Of a stretch of 64,000 nt of DNA, positions 30,649 to 41,918 are shown one piece after another; within the stretch, counting starts at the first letter, position 1; each line of letters begins with the position of its first letter. The stretch lies in the NCBI GenBank assembly GCA_012656075.1, contig JAAKBF010000018.1, forward strand, positions 372,001-436,000, read 5' to 3'. Both the position numbers and the translations under genes were made by a program. This DNA comes from Phytophthora hibernalis (Eukaryota; Oomycota; Peronosporomycetes; Peronosporales; Peronosporaceae). The notes below the pieces were generated by a model. That model worked only from the letters and a program-made list of their open reading frames with translations, was not told the DNA's origin and did no database searches.

Positions 30649-31136
30649 ATGGGGCGAGCTCGGAAGCGCACGATGGACATGATCCGACTGGTCAAGGGCC
30701 TGTCCCGTAACGGCGGCATGCGTCGGCCGTCCTGGGTGCCCATGGTGGACCGTTTTCCGGCGCCCCCGTGCCCCGCCAGGACCGTGACAAGCTGCCGGTC
30801 ATCACGTTCCCGCAGGACCGACTGGCCGAGCTCTACATGAAGCAGCGCGACGGCATGGTGGACGGCCAGACGGCCTACGAGTTCGCAGACGAGCAGCTGA
30901 CGCTAATCGAGCATGGCATCCCGGAGGAGGACGCGTACAACCTGCTCATCGAGAAGTACGACCAGGTGGAGAGCCACCGCTTCCTGGAGAAGTTCTCCAA
31001 GATGCGTGGCATCGAGTTCGCCGACCCGGCTGAGTACGACGACATCGAGAAGGGATGGGTGGAGGCTGAAAGTCGTGCCATCAAGGAGGCCATGCGTCTC
31101 GAACACGAGGAGGAGGAGGCGCTGCGGAACATGTAG
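30649..31136 (+). CDS. Mitochondrial ribosomal small-subunit protein mS23-like, one frame break
   Basis: About 162 aa from ATG 30649 (MGRARKRTMDMIRLVKGLSR), a basic N-terminus suited to mitochondrial import. 'RRPSWVPMVDRF' leads, after a break in the T4 run 30753..30756, into 'DKLPVITFPQDRLAELYMKQ'. The pattern 'P.W...V.R....R....P.I.FPEDRL' is what I recall for the mS23/Rsm25 family. The C-terminal part is acidic and helical ('EYDDIEKGWVEAESRAIKEA'). The total is a multiple of three if one T is missing. Family call moderate, coding status strong. Confidence 0.65.
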
Positions 31137-31319
31137 AGGGACACGTAGAAGGACAGTGACAAGACACCACCTTTTTCATTTCGCTGAGCTGCGTTCGTGT
31201 GTTGACAGGAGATGGAGATGTACTGCCAGGTACGTAATGGGAATAAGTGGATTGAGTTCTTCTACATGTACATCTGCCAATGTGGGGTTCTCCAGGGAAT
31301 CAAAATGCTGTCCTGCTTC

Positions 31320-32485
31320 TTACTGGCACAGCGGGTTCGTACGCTCTCGAGTGACGATGACCGAGAGGTATGCGGCACTCGCGCTGGGTTGTGAGTCTCC
31401 TTCTTCGTCACCGCGGCGGAGTCTGTTGGCGAAGGTGGCTGGCAGTGCTGAGGCCTTGGGAGTCGTCACCGCCGTGTAGCCGCTCGGCTGGTCGGCCAGC
31501 TTGCTGAGACTCACGCTCTTGCTGAGACTGAGACTCATGTTGGGGCTGATGGGTCCTTGTCGACGAGAAGCTCCTTCCGGGTCGATGAACTCGCCGAACT
31601 GCAGTCCCTGCTGCATGTCGTGGTGCACCTCGCGGAACATGCGCACGATCGTGGCCATCATAACGAGTTCACCGGCGTTCGACGACAGCGCGTAGATGGG
31701 CGACGGCATGAGGTAGCCGACGAGCAGAGCCACGGCGCCCACGAGCATCCAGATCCACGGGTTGAAGCACGTGGCGTGCACCATGTACGAGTAGTTGGTG
31801 CCGTAGTTCCACAGCCGCAGGCCAATGTACAGTGCGAGCACCACCAGCACCAGAGCTGGCAGGATGGCACACACGACGTGGGCTGTGCTGTCTCCCTGCA
31901 ACTCGTACATGCTGGCGATGTCGGGCCTGAGGTCCGACGTCCAGCGATACGCCACCAACAGGTTCAGCACCAGTAGCGCGCAGCCCACAAGCCACACGAA
32001 GAAGCGCAGACACGTCGAGAACCACCAGCGGCGTTTGGCCAGTCCGGAATCTGCTCCTACATTGTCACAGCTGCTGCCGCGTTCACGGTGACCGCTCTCG
32101 AACGAGATGCCGCAGAAGTTAACCGACTTGTGCTTGTGCACCAGGTACGCGAGCTCGTAGCAGACCAGCAGCAGCATGGGCGTCACGCAGGCGTGGAAGG
32201 CCAACATGGCTTGTGTGCTGGCGTGCCGACGGTCGATGCCTGTAGTGGCCATGACGGCATTGTCGAAGACGAGGCTGAAGCAGATAAATGGCTGGAGAGA
32301 GAAATTAGGACACGGAACAAGCAGTCAAAGGAGTTGACACGTACCGTGAGCAGGAAGGCGGCGGTGGTCGAGTACTTCTTGGCGTACCCGAGCGAGAAGT
32401 AGAAGAGCACGACGCCTACAGCCGCGAAGACCCAGAAGATGGGCACGAACGCAGGCAGCACGCGCACCTCGTACTCGTCCGACAT
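31320..32485 (-). CDS. Seven-helix membrane protein, function unknown
   Basis: Exons complement(32345..32485) and complement(31320..32291) around a 53-nt intron, 370 aa. About seven hydrophobic segments are visible: 'LPAFVPIFWVFAAVGVVLFY', 'PFICFSLVF', 'AFHACVTPMLLLVCYELAYL', 'FFVWLVGCALLVLNLLVAY', 'VVCAILPALVLVVLALYIGL', 'WIWMLVGAVALLVGYLMPSP' and 'GELVMMATIVRMF'. The cytosolic-type tail is Ser-rich ('MSLSLSKSVSLSKLADQPSG'). The layout resembles a GPCR or TMEM-type protein, but no diagnostic motif is recognised. No frame breaks. Confidence 0.7.
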
Positions 32486-32905
32486 GACAACTCAACTCTC
32501 GATTGGGATCTACTGGGAGGACGGTGTGCGTCAATAGTTCAGTTGGCGACACTCGAACGGCGGCAGGGTTCGATGTAAGTGGGTGAGAGCCTCAGCACAG
32601 AGATCAGCGATAGAGAACTCGAAGTCGACACAGTGTGGCCGTTCTTATCCCCTCCAGCTGCATTTCAAGCCCGTGTGCAGCACCGCATGGCCATCGTCGC
32701 AGACGTTTCTGCCTCTGTATTTATAAACCGAGCGATTGATTGAAGAAGACACAAGCACAAGACGTCGACAGGTTGAGACCTTCGTTCATTATTGAGAGTT
32801 TAGCTACGACAAAGTGCAGGGTGCGCACCCTGATGGATGTGGGAGATCCACCTCGATCTCTTCAACTGCAGCAACTGAGGGAGCTACAGCAACAGAGCCA
32901 GGGCT
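32486..32905. other. Intergenic, 5' region of the seven-helix gene and 3' region of NDK
   Basis: 420 bp without a supportable gene; both neighbours are transcribed leftwards. Confidence 0.5.
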
Positions 32906-33361
32906 TCAGTTCTCGTACACCCACTCATCGTCGTAGGCGCCCCACTCGATGACGCCCTCCGGGAACCAGAGCGCGATCTCCTTCTGGGCCGAATCGACCG
33001 AGTCCGAGCCGTGGCACACGTTGCGGCCCACGTCCACGCAGAAGTCGCCACGGATCGTGCCCAGAGCCGAGTCCGTGGGCTTGGTGGCGCCCAGCATCTT
33101 GCGGCCCTCGAGCACCACGTTGGTGCCCTCCCAGACCATACACGTCACGGGGCCCGAGCTCATGTACTTGATGAGCGCAGGGAAGAAGGGGCGGCCGGCC
33201 AGGTCAGCGTAGTGGGCCTCCAGGTGCTCCACGGCCGGGCGCGCCAGCTTGAGCGCCACGAGCTTGTAGCCCTTGGTCTCGAAGCGCTTGATGATCTCGC
33301 CTACCAGGTGGCGCTGCACGCCGTCCGGCTTGATCATGATGTACGTCTGCTCGCGAGCCAT
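32906..33361 (-). CDS. NDK: Nucleoside diphosphate kinase
   Basis: 151 aa, complete, single exon. It starts MAREQTYIMIKPDGVQRHLV, with the conserved lysine of 'IKPDGVQR'. Also 'SGPVTCMVWEGTNVV', 'GATKPTDSALGTIRGDF' and the active-site histidine in 'NVCHGSDSVDSAQKEIALWF'. It ends 'EWVYE-N', the usual NDK terminus. Transfers gamma-phosphate between nucleoside tri- and diphosphates through a phospho-His. Length matches the family exactly. Strong third-position GC indicates high expression (inference). Confidence 0.97.
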   Translation of the reverse strand: MAREQTYIMIKPDGVQRHLVGEIIKRFETKGYKLVALKLARPAVEHLEAHYADLAGRPFFPALIKYMSSGPVTCMVWEGTNVVLEGRKMLGATKPTDSALGTIRGDFCVDVGRNVCHGSDSVDSAQKEIALWFPEGVIEWGAYDDEWVYEN

Positions 33362-33674
33362 GGTTGCTTGAGTTTATTAGTCTTGAGACTTGGAGAGATC
33401 TTTGGGAAATGCCGACCCGACACGTGGGTATTGAGGACAACCAGCCGATTGCAACCGTAACACGCTGGAAAACTGCTGATTCAAACGGTTATTGGTGGAA
33501 ATGGACAACTTAACGGTTAGAATGACGGGATAAGGGTGCAAATGTGTTATTTAACGCGGTATTACGGGATAAGTGCCTTTCGGTGGGCAGCTTCAACTTG
33601 CAGTGCAAGTGCTGTTGGCTACTTGATGCTATTGACGGTTAATTCGACCGCTGGTCCAGAACTGTAGCAGCAGG
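33362..33674. other. Intergenic, NDK upstream region
   Basis: 313 bp; no gene recognised. Contains a loose repeat of TTAACGGTTA/TTGACGGTTAATT-like words (33510, 33631). Confidence 0.4.
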
Positions 33675-34466
33675 TTACGCGCGTTGAAAGTGAGAGGCGA
33701 TGAGGAGACGGAACGTTTGGTCCTCGTCGAAGCCGAGCTCCTCCAGCATCTTCTCGGCGTGCAGCACCAGCAGAGGGTCCACCTCGATGATGGTCTCGTC
33801 GTAGTTGGCACAGGCGCGCAGGACACGCAGCAGCGCGTCGCTTTGAGGGTGATCGAGCGCGAAGCCGTAAAGCTGGAACGCGCGCTGGATGGTCATGGCG
33901 CGCGGGCAGTACTTGCACGTGCACAGGTAGTCTTCGAGGCGGGGAGGAGCGGGAGCTGTTTCACGCACAATTCGCAAGTAGGAATAGTCAGCTATAGCAG
34001 GAAAGTACTCAGAGCTAGTGATGCTTGCGGCACCTTCGCTGAAGGAGCGCGTGCGGCGCGGCATCAATGCATGGGACGTACTGCTGCCGAAGGTCGGAGA
34101 CAGCCGACGCAAGTTGATACCTGTATAGAACAGCACGCAGTCAGTGACGCCCTCACTGCACTGGAAACAATGACGAACCATCGTACCCGATCGAGGGCAG
34201 GAGTTTGGGGCGGGTAGCAGTGCACGCTCTTCAGGCGACAGCTCTCGCTGTTCATCGTCGATTGACAGCTCTTTCTCCTCCTCCAGACCGTCCTCGATCT
34301 CGACATCACCTTCAGTAGACACAACCACGACGGACTTATCCTCGACATCCTGACAGTGCGACACCGACATTGGTGTGTCCGGAAAGAGCCCCAGGCCGTC
34401 GTCCGTGCTCGACGCGGGGCCTTCGTGGTCCAGCGACAGCGACGGCTCGTAGTAGTACATGGGCAT
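33675..34466 (-). CDS. Uncharacterised protein (about 263 aa), start uncertain
   Basis: The clean ATG in frame is 34466 (MPMYYYEPSLSLDHEGPAS). The frame stays open upstream to about 34544 without another ATG, so an upstream exon is possible (an acceptor CAG lies at about 34527). Acidic/Ser-rich first half; a Cys cluster 'VRHCFQCSEGVTDC'; 'MPRRTRSFSEGAAS', a possible phosphosite. The C-terminal helical block is 'CTCKYCPRAMTIQRAFQLYG' and 'VLHAEKMLEELGFDEDQTFR'. I do not recognise the family. Confidence 0.55.
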   Translation of the reverse strand: MPMYYYEPSLSLDHEGPASSTDDGLGLFPDTPMSVSHCQDVEDKSVVVVSTEGDVEIEDGLEEEKELSIDDEQRELSPEERALLPAPNSCPRSGTMVRHCFQCSEGVTDCVLFYTGINLRRLSPTFGSSTSHALMPRRTRSFSEGAASITSSEYFPAIADYSYLRIVRETAPAPPRLEDYLCTCKYCPRAMTIQRAFQLYGFALDHPQSDALLRVLRACANYDETIIEVDPLLVLHAEKMLEELGFDEDQTFRLLIASHFQRA

Positions 34467-34857
34467 CAGCGTTCTCGCTTCATGTTTGCTCAGCGTCCGT
34501 TGACGGTTGCCTGTCTTCCATGTGTCCGCTGCAACACACACCAATGCACCGCCACATTGTCAGTCTCATCAAGCACAACCTGCAACACCGCCACACACCA
34601 TCAGGGGGAGTTTGAGCGCAGCAGTTGACGGCGCCCATGAGGTCTCTGCGTTCTTCTCGTCGGTCTTTTCCGCGCCGCGTTGATTTCGCCACTGGAGTCG
34701 CTCAGCTCGAGAATCCTTCATCCTAACGAGAAAGAGCAGCACGAGCTCAAGTAGCTCAATAGGCAGGTTGCCTTTCTCAAAACTCGAAGATGGCTACATT
34801 TGGCATACCGGTATCCATATCGGTTTTCAAACCTTTTACCGTCCTCGATCGTCAGCC

Positions 34858-35808
34858 ATGGAGACGCCGTCGCAGTCCGAGTTCGATCGGAGCAACCTGA
34901 ACGAAGATGTCGTGCGTATGCGCTCACTCTGGGTCAATGAGCTGGTGCGTCTGCGTCTCCTCTTCATTTTGCACAGCTTTCCGTCTTCATCCTCGTAGAA
35001 TTGATAAAGTTATTGAGCGCTAACCACCAGTACCCCTGCAATCCGACAGAACGCTCCTGAGATCCTGCAGTACAACGACGAGATGGTGTCCGAGATGCTG
35101 GAGCAGATCCGCAACCAGCAGGAATACGTCGACTCGGTCTACGAAGACCGCTCGCTGCTCACGGAGGAGAAGTCCTTTATTAACAAACTCTATCAGATGG
35201 AGATCGATCGACTGCGCTACATGGTGTCTTCCTACCTGCGCACGCGACTGCGCAAGGTGAGCAGAAGCGTTATAGGTTGATGATGGTGTGGACTATTTGC
35301 TGATATTTTGTTGCGTTGTGGAGGTTGAAAAGTTCGCTGTTTACATTCTGGACGATCCCGTGCTGACCCAGCGACTGTCAGTGAAGGAGCGCCACTTCGC
35401 ACAGCAGTACGTGCGCTAGACCTTTTGTATTATGCTAGGATGATATGTTCTTATGCTGTTGTCTTGATGCACAGGTTTGTGGTGTTGTTGGAGTCACACA
35501 TGAACGATCTCGCACTGACCAAGTTTGCAGAGGATCACCGCAGCATTGCCGCGAAAGGCATGGGTGAGTGTCGATATTTTTGCTGTTGGAATGGGATGCT
35601 GATAAGTCAGTGCTTACATTCGTCTCATGCAGTGCCCGAACCGAATCTGGACTCGTTCGTGTTCTGCGAGGCCAAGACCGAGGTGGGCGGCGTGCAGTGC
35701 GACGACAAGGGCGACGAGTTCGTTCAGATGCACCCTGTGGATCGCTACGTGCTGCGCTACCGCAGCATCCAGAGCCACGTGCAGGATGGCGAGATCGAGC
35801 TCATCTAG
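34858..35808 (+). CDS. SLD5: SLD5, GINS complex subunit (five exons)
   Basis: Exons 34858..34944, 35050..35256, 35324..35406, 35475..35563 and 35633..35808 total 642 nt, 213 aa. Features: 'NLNEDVVRMRSLWVNELNAP', 'EILQYNDEMVSEMLEQIRNQ', 'KLYQMEIDRLRYMVSSYLRT', 'RLRKVEKFAVYIL', 'LSVKERHFAQQF' and the terminal 'MHPVDRYVLRYRSIQSHVQD'. This is SLD5 throughout. It joins PSF1-3 in GINS, part of the CMG replicative helicase in the nucleus. Exon 3 uses a GAG acceptor (GGAG|GTTGAA), slightly unusual. No frame break. A 391-bp divergent spacer separates it from the uncharacterised gene upstream. Confidence 0.93.
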
Positions 35809-36100
35809 GATCCACCTCTTGTGCTGACCACGATACAAGATATCGCAGTCTTGTGAAGCGATATAGATTAAGTTAGCTGTGCGAGAATACACGACGATGA
35901 CACGTACGCAGCCTCCACATGCAGAATAATATCAGCGCCACGCCACCGCAATGCGGGAATAACTTCTGGAGAAGAAGATGGCATGGCACAAAGCCCGTAT
36001 CCAGCTTGTGTTTGTGTCTTGTCCTTGGTGTCGTCGAGGCTCGTCTCGTCCTTCTGATAATGTAGCGATGCGTCCGTCCGCATCCAGCACGTCCTGGCAA

Positions 36101-36731
36101 TTACCACAATGGATTGGCCACCGCCGCTGCTGCAGCAATGCACACAAAGAAAGCTGCTGGCTGCAATAAACAACCCCCCAAAACCCATCAGAAACCTCTC
36201 CAAATCCCTCTAAATCTCAAATCTCACCACTAGCAGCACTTCTTCCAGCACGAGCACCGCCACTTGGAAGATCTCGTAGTGTGTGAACGCATACCCAGGT
36301 GCTTCAAACCTCTCGTACACATGTGGCGTGAGCATCACAATACGTGCAAACTCCATGGCACTCAGCAGCAAATACTACAATAACCATAAAATAAAATCAG
36401 AAAAATCTTTAGCCAAATATCGCAATAGAAATCTCACCACGACGGTCCAGCTCATGCGCTCCGAGCGCACCGCCAGCAGCCCCACGACGCCTACCACGAA
36501 CATAAAAATGTTGGACAGCCACAGGTAATTGCCCGAGGCCAGCAGCCCCAGCAGCAGCTGCAGCGCCGCAATCACGCGAATACGCTGCGACCTTCTGGCT
36601 GTGGACGCCCACGCGCGTTTCTGCTGCTCGAAGCCTCCGTAGCAGCGCGGGGCGGTGGACGTGGACGTGGTGGAGGACGCCGCGTAGCTGCGCGGGAACA
36701 GCGGGTCGTACTCGCGCGCGTGCTCCGACAT
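36101..36731 (-). CDS. Four-helix membrane protein, three exons (166 aa)
   Basis: Exons complement(36438..36731), (36228..36374) and (36101..36160), all phase 0. Starts MSEHAREYDPLFPRSYAASS; a basic patch 'TARRSQRIR' precedes helix 1 ('VIAALQLLLGLLASGNYLWL'). Then 'IFMFVVGVVGLLAVR', 'WTVVYLLLSAMEFARIVML', 'YEIFQVAVLVLEEVLLV' and 'PAAFFVCIAAAAAV'. Both introns begin GTGAGATTT. No known family recognised. The last exon is only 20 codons; if the second intron is retained, the frame runs on into Ser/Thr-rich sequence. Confidence 0.65.
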
Positions 36732-37480
36732 GATGCAGGGGCGGCTTCTGGGAAGATGAAAAAGTGAGGATGCCTTATTCCGCAAGGGTTGTGATTGGTG
36801 GGAAAGGAGATGGAAGTGATGTGGTTGGTAGATAATGTTTTGTCCCACTTCTCAACAAAAGCTGTTGTAAGATCTTTTTTGAGAAATGGCTACAAAAAGG
36901 CAACTTGTGCACATGGCTACATTTGGCAGTATACTGGTCTGCGGTTCTTCGCCTCAAGACGGTCATTTCCACGTATCAACTGGAGCAGAATCGAGCAAGC
37001 AACACAACCAGAAGTATAGTCAGTTGCTGCTGCCGCACGGTTTCCGCCGGTAGGCTCAACTCGGATGACCACCACGATGTTGCGAAACTAGCAAGAGTGC
37101 TGGAAATACTGAGCATTCGCCACTCACCTTTGATGAAGAAGTCATTGCCGCTAGAGAAACGAGGACTTGTCACGGTCTCCTTCTTGATCTGCAGTACTAC
37201 ATGTAGTAGATGACTTGACTTGGTCGTCTTTACAGAAATGAACATGGCCACGCAGAGAGAGCAGCAAATTGAATCCAACAGTTCCAGGCGAATACAGTAC
37301 ATGTAGTTCCAAGGCGAATATCAGGCCACTGTGAATGGTTTTACTCTATCGCGAGTTCTGCTGGAATGCTGTACAAAATGAGGAAATAGTTTTTGAGTAA
37401 ACATACAAGCAAGATCAAGCCACGGCAATGCCATCCCAGTGTTATTTCCACCTTACCGGAGCTAGAGAGATGATAATCTG
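36732..37480. other. Intergenic, no gene recognised
   Basis: 749 bp. Contains two copies of the word ATGGCTACA (36888, 36913), a recurrent intergenic motif in this window, and TACATGTAG words (37199, 37302). No coding motif. Confidence 0.45.
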
Positions 37481-39767
37481 CTACACACCGCTCGATAACA
37501 CAACGTGAGCTTCCTTCGAGTGTTTCTGCTTTTTCTCGAGCACCTTCATCATCTTGGTGCTGCCTTCTCCAGAGAGCAGTTTCTGCGACTCAAGCTCTTC
37601 CTTTAGCTGCTTCAGCCGCTTTTCTTTTTCTTCTTTCCTGGCTCGAGGCCGTGGAACTTGTACGACAGCATCCGGAACGCCTCCTTCTTCGTGAGCAGCC
37701 GGCCAAACTCGTCGCGGTAGTCTAGTTTCACGCCGTTCTTGACGCGGAGATCGTCCTCGAAGTTGCGGTCACGTGCATCATTTGCGCGGCCAGCCTGTCG
37801 TTCTACTCGGGTCTGACGCAATTCGCCAGTTTTGCGTAGTAGCGCCAGGGTCGCACCCATTCCCGTACCCACAAGTGGCTGCTCCTCGCCCCACACTTCG
37901 TTCTCTTTTGATTCTTCATCCTCGTCATTGTCCTCCTCTTTCGTTTCCTCGTCAATTTCCATGTCCTCTTGTTTTTGCTCTTCAATAGTAGTTTTTCGGG
38001 CTTCACGTTGACTGAAGTAGTTGGCACTGTCGAGCCACTAACTCCAACCTGAAATTGAGCTGCACGCTTCTCCATAGCGTCGCGTAGACGAGTCTCGAAG
38101 TCATTTGCCTCGTTAAACACGACAGTGTTCGATGTGGAACTCGTTTCGCCAAATACTTGTCCAACAGGCTTGCTGTAGTTGTTGGCAGAGTCACCCATTA
38201 CGACGTCTTCGGTATTGCGTGTGGAGACAGCTGGAGTAGTGGCATCATCGTTGCTGATAGTCTGGTTCACTAACTGAGCGATCCGATCTTCACTGGTTGT
38301 CGGAGCAACTGGAGCCTGTTTTTGAGTTTGCTGTTGCGCAAACTGCCGTGCACGAGCCAGAGCAGCACCCATTCCCATCTCTACTGCTGCAGCGTCGTCC
38401 ACAATTTCGCTATCGTCAATTGGTCGCCTCTTCATCCGCTTCTTACCCGAGCTGGCAGCGAGCGCCTCTGACGCCGCGGCATTTGCCTTTTCTCGTGCCT
38501 CCTGAAAACGAAGTAGGTTCTCCTCCTCTTCAGGGTCTTTATCGTAATCTCGACGGCTACGTTTGCGTTTTCCACGGTCTTTCGACGCGGATTCTCCAGC
38601 CTGCATCGCCTCCTGTTCCAGCTGAGCAACAAGAGAAGCAGCGTCACCAGCTCCAGTGCTCAGCTGCACTTCCACATCATCGTTCTCACCAAGGTCCTCA
38701 TCATGGTGACGTCGAGCTTTTTCTTCTTCTTACGGAGCTTCTTTCCTTTCTTGTGTTTGGCAAACTGCGCGTCCACTTCCTCCTTCGTGTAGTAGTCCTC
38801 TGCTCGTCGGGTGCGATCCATCGCGAGCGAGATCACGGCCACATCTCCCTCCTCCTGTTTCTCTTCTTCCTGTAACACCACGGATCCTCCAGCTGCGTCC
38901 AGTTTAAACTTCCTGGCTGCATCCGCGTCCGCCGCATCCTGTTCTTCGTCATACTGAGCCAACAACTTCGACCCATTTTTCTTCATCTTCCTTAAATTCC
39001 CCATCTCAACGAACTCGTCGTCGTCATATCCTGAATACACGGGCATTGCAGCCCGTTTAGCTCGGGCCTGATGAGCTGCACGTCGGTCTTTCTCACTCAA
39101 CTCGACGTTCACAAGTTCGTCCTCTTCGTCATTCAAATCTTTTCCATCTTCACCCAAAACCCGCGCGTCCTTGAGCGTGAGCACCACTTCCTGTCCGTCT
39201 TCAAAAGTATCCAACGAATGACCCACCGTCAAACCTGCCAGAGCAGCAGAATCATAGCTCTCACTCTTCTGGGTCTCAACTCTCTCCTCTCTCTCTTCTT
39301 CCTAGACTGTTTCACCCACTCCAAGGCGTCGTGGGTTTTTGTCCCTTCTTTTGGGTCTTTAAATCTGCTTTCAACTGTTCACCCAGAGACGTTCCACCCA
39401 GTTTCTGGGTTAATTCCCGTCGTGTCTTGGACTGCTGCAGCTGCCGCTTAAGTTGCTGCTGTGCGCGCTCCTTCTCCAGCTGTTCGCTGCTCTTCTGCAC
39501 ACTCACGACCGCCTGCTCCTTCTTCGAGGGACCCACCGACAGCGGCTTAAGACCCAGCGACACGCGCAGTTTGTTGGTCTCCTCGATACTGAGCGAAATC
39601 TCCCCGTTCTTGTCCTCTGGCGCGGCTCGTGGCTCCTCTCGACGGCTGCGACTGCGACTGCGACGTCGGGACGAAGACGCGTGACGGTCACGACGAGAGG
39701 ATGACGAGCCGCCGTGGCGTCGGCGCCCTGGAGACGCGCTACGGCTACGACTACGGCTTCGACCCAT
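37481..39767 (-). CDS. SART1: SART1/Snu66-like U4/U6.U5 tri-snRNP protein, five frame breaks
   Basis: About 763 aa from ATG 39767. RS-rich N-terminus (MGRSRSRSRSASPGRRRHGG), then 'ISLSIEETNKLRVSLGLKPL', the classic SART1 opening. Then 'VGHSLDTFEDGQEVVLTLKD', 'DEEDELVNVELSEKDRRAAH', an acidic/Lys middle, and the conserved end 'GRANDARDRNFEDDLRVKNG' and 'LTKKEAFRMLSYKFHGLEPG'. Role: links U4/U6 and U5 snRNPs in the tri-snRNP. The frame is broken at T runs 39336..39340, 38718..38722, 37992..37996 and 37620..37623, and within the CT-rich 39281..39301 (all plus strand). Each implies one missing base; with five added the length is a multiple of three and motifs are continuous. Confidence 0.9.
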
Positions 39768-39861
39768 TTTTGGAGTGGGTTTTATTGTTGAATGGGTTAT
39801 ATGATGAGAGTATTTACGAAAGTAGATGGATATCGTGTGGACGACGTAATTGGAGATGACT

Positions 39862-39909
39862 GCGAAGATGGCTACATGTGAAGATGGCTACATGCGAAGA
39901 TGGCTACAT
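39862..39909. repeat. Three tandem GCGAAGATGGCTACAT units
   Basis: Three 16-bp units just upstream of SART1 (start at 39767, minus strand): GCGAAGATGGCTACAT, GTGAAGATGGCTACAT, GCGAAGATGGCTACAT. The core ATGGCTACAT also occurs alone near 15661, 34790 and 36913. Confidence 0.8.
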
Positions 39910-39934
39910 CCAGTCTACAAGATCTACTGTACGT

Positions 39935-40140
39935 GCTGCTTTTTGTTTACAGTGTCCCGTGCCACGTTCGTAGTAACTTATCTTACAAACAAAAAAACCA
40001 CCATAGTACACCAAAGTCTCTCCGGCCGCATGCAAAAAAATGCTGGCGGCTCAACTTCATTTCTCAATTCTGTGTAGTCCTTTAGATGGAAAACACCAAT
40101 TGCATACCTCTGTCGCGGTGATGTACGTTTTGACCCATCC
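39935..40140 (-). pseudogene. Inverted fragment of an ankyrin gene 3' end
   Basis: Reverse complement of 45045..45240 with few differences. It covers the last codons of the ankyrin gene at 43028 ('WSWCFPSKGLQRIEK' equivalent) and about 100 bp of its 3' flank (GTAAGATAAG and CGAACGTGGCACG blocks). It shows that the ankyrin locus was duplicated in the opposite orientation and mostly lost. Confidence 0.8.
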
Positions 40141-40317
40141 GGTGGTGTATGGATAGACGGTGAGAAAGCTACTCTTTCGTTTGAGTAAATACGCAGGCAT
40201 GATTGGTATAGTTACAAGTAGCAACCGTTTAATTAGAAGCGAAGTGATGTTAAATGATGAATTTAGAATTCCTTCAACACTCCTTCAACCAACATTTTGC
40301 TAGTAAGTATCTCCTAA

Positions 40318-40869
40318 TCAATACAATCCAAAAACGGCGAACATGAATATGAAGTGAATTTTGCACGACGAATTCAAACCCATTTTTCTATAAACACTCA
40401 CTTTGAAACTTAGTTTGCTGAGCTCGAAAGTAAAATCCACCGTGCGAAGTCGCTGCGTTGTTCTATATGTGGTGGTATTGTAGGTAATTTGCGCAAGGTA
40501 AGCGACTTGCATGCGGCCATTTGACAACGATAGGCCCATATCTGTGTGAGCAGCACATAACGCTTGTGCGACATCACTTGGTACAGACTGATTATTCCCA
40601 TGAGGAGCATGATAACGTTTCGACGATTGCAGTGTACCAGGTTCTGGGTATGCCAGCGAAGAAGTTGCAAGGGCGCTGCATTTTCTCAGTTCGAATCTTC
40701 GACCAGCAGCAGGATCACCGGGTAGATAGATATGCTCATTGACATACCCCTCGCGCATCAGAGACTGGACTATAATGCAGTGTTTGCCGTTGTTCTGAAA
40801 ACAAAGGCAGTTTTGCTCGGTAAAGTGGATGATCTGGCCAAAGTGTTTTACTTGAAGCTTACCACTCAA
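40318..40869 (-). pseudogene. Internal fragment of the large membrane-protein family
   Basis: Segments read 'MGIISLYQVMSHKRYVLLTQ', 'IWAYRCQ' and, in another frame, 'NGRMQVAYLAQITY'. These match the complete gene at 51147 (residues roughly 415-450) almost word for word. Frames switch and ends are missing, so it is a relic. Lies next to the inverted ankyrin 3' fragment, mirroring the order membrane protein then ankyrin seen at 42.1-45.1 kb. Confidence 0.75.
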
Positions 40870-40912
40870 CTCGTGTCCACCAACTCCTACCAGCGTATCA
40901 GCATCTTTCGGC

Positions 40913-41918
40913 TTATTTTCCCATGGCAGCGTTGTGCTTGTTCATCAGGTACTCTCCAGCAAGCACAGGTGGGTATTTCGCCGGCTTCTCTGGAGACTGG
41001 CGTCGAAATACATTCCACGACTGTATCGGCGTTGATGTTGTGGAAGAAGGCGATCGACTGACGACGGTTGTTGACACACCCGGAAGGAGGATTTATCACC
41101 CGATGCAGCGTAGAGCGCCATTGGTCGTTGGTCCAGTGCTGCATCAGGTCGCCTAGATTGACCACGTACGAGTTAACCGGAGCTTTGACGTTGTGCCATT
41201 CGCCTTTGAGATCTCGCACTTGCAGTCCACCAGGAGCGTCATCCACCGCCAAGATCGTCAGACTGCCATAGTCCGTATGTGCCGACGCTCGGATCTGCTC
41301 CGTTCCGGGCTCTTGGTCTTGATGTGGGTAGTTCCTACAAAACAACAACAAAAATCACTTCTCTTTTCAACCACTAGCTACACCAAACTCACAAAATCCT
41401 CAGCGACGACATGTGGTTGTCGATCTTCTTGACGAAGAAGTCGCTCGGTAATTGCAACGCACAAGCAAAGATCGTCATCATGACGGCGGCGAGTTTCTCC
41501 ACGCTACGGTAGTACGTAATCATCGTCTGTTTGAAAGGCTTGGGACATGTGGGCCACTGGGCCGCCAGAGTCGGCTGTCGGCCGTCGGGTCCGACACAGA
41601 CTTGGAATGTCTCTTTCAAGTCGGGCCGCAGAGCTTTGCCGTCGTCTTTTAGAGAATTGGACAGGATCTCGGCGCTCTCGTAGCCATAAGGGTACTCTGG
41701 CGTCATAGCCACCTGTTTCTTCACGTCCGACGGTTGGTCGAAATAGTCCCTCGCAGCTTCGAAAGCCGCCGATATGGTCTCCGGTGGGACCCCGTGGTTG
41801 GTGATGACCAAAAGCCCACGTTACGGCATGCAGCCGACACTTGGGCCACCACTTGGTCACGAGCTTCGGGGCTGGAAGGGTCGATGAACGGGGAGATGTC
41901 GATCACAGGCACCAACAT
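40913..41918 (-). CDS. 2-oxoglutarate/Fe(II) dioxygenase (isopenicillin-N-synthase-like), frame breaks
   Basis: Exons complement(41393..41918) and complement(40913..41334), about 316 aa. N-terminal DIOX_N pattern 'VPVIDISPFIDPSSPEARDQ' and 'NHGVPPETISAAFEAARDYF'. Fe ligands are in 'SAHTDYGSLTIL' (HxD) and 'STLHRVINPP' (distal His), and 'RQSIAFFHN' supplies the Arg and Ser that bind 2-oxoglutarate. The family oxidises diverse small molecules; the substrate is not predictable. One missing base in the A4 run (plus) at 41810..41813 restores phase with the intron. Near the end, the reading 'PAKYPPVLAGEYLMNKHN' lies in a shifted frame, as if two bases were lost around 40995..41010. The alternative stop is at about 40887. 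Confidence 0.85.

Noticed and set aside
31669..32025. Minus-strand alternative frame with Val/His/Arg composition
   Set aside because: Overlaps the seven-helix membrane gene in another frame; no domain.
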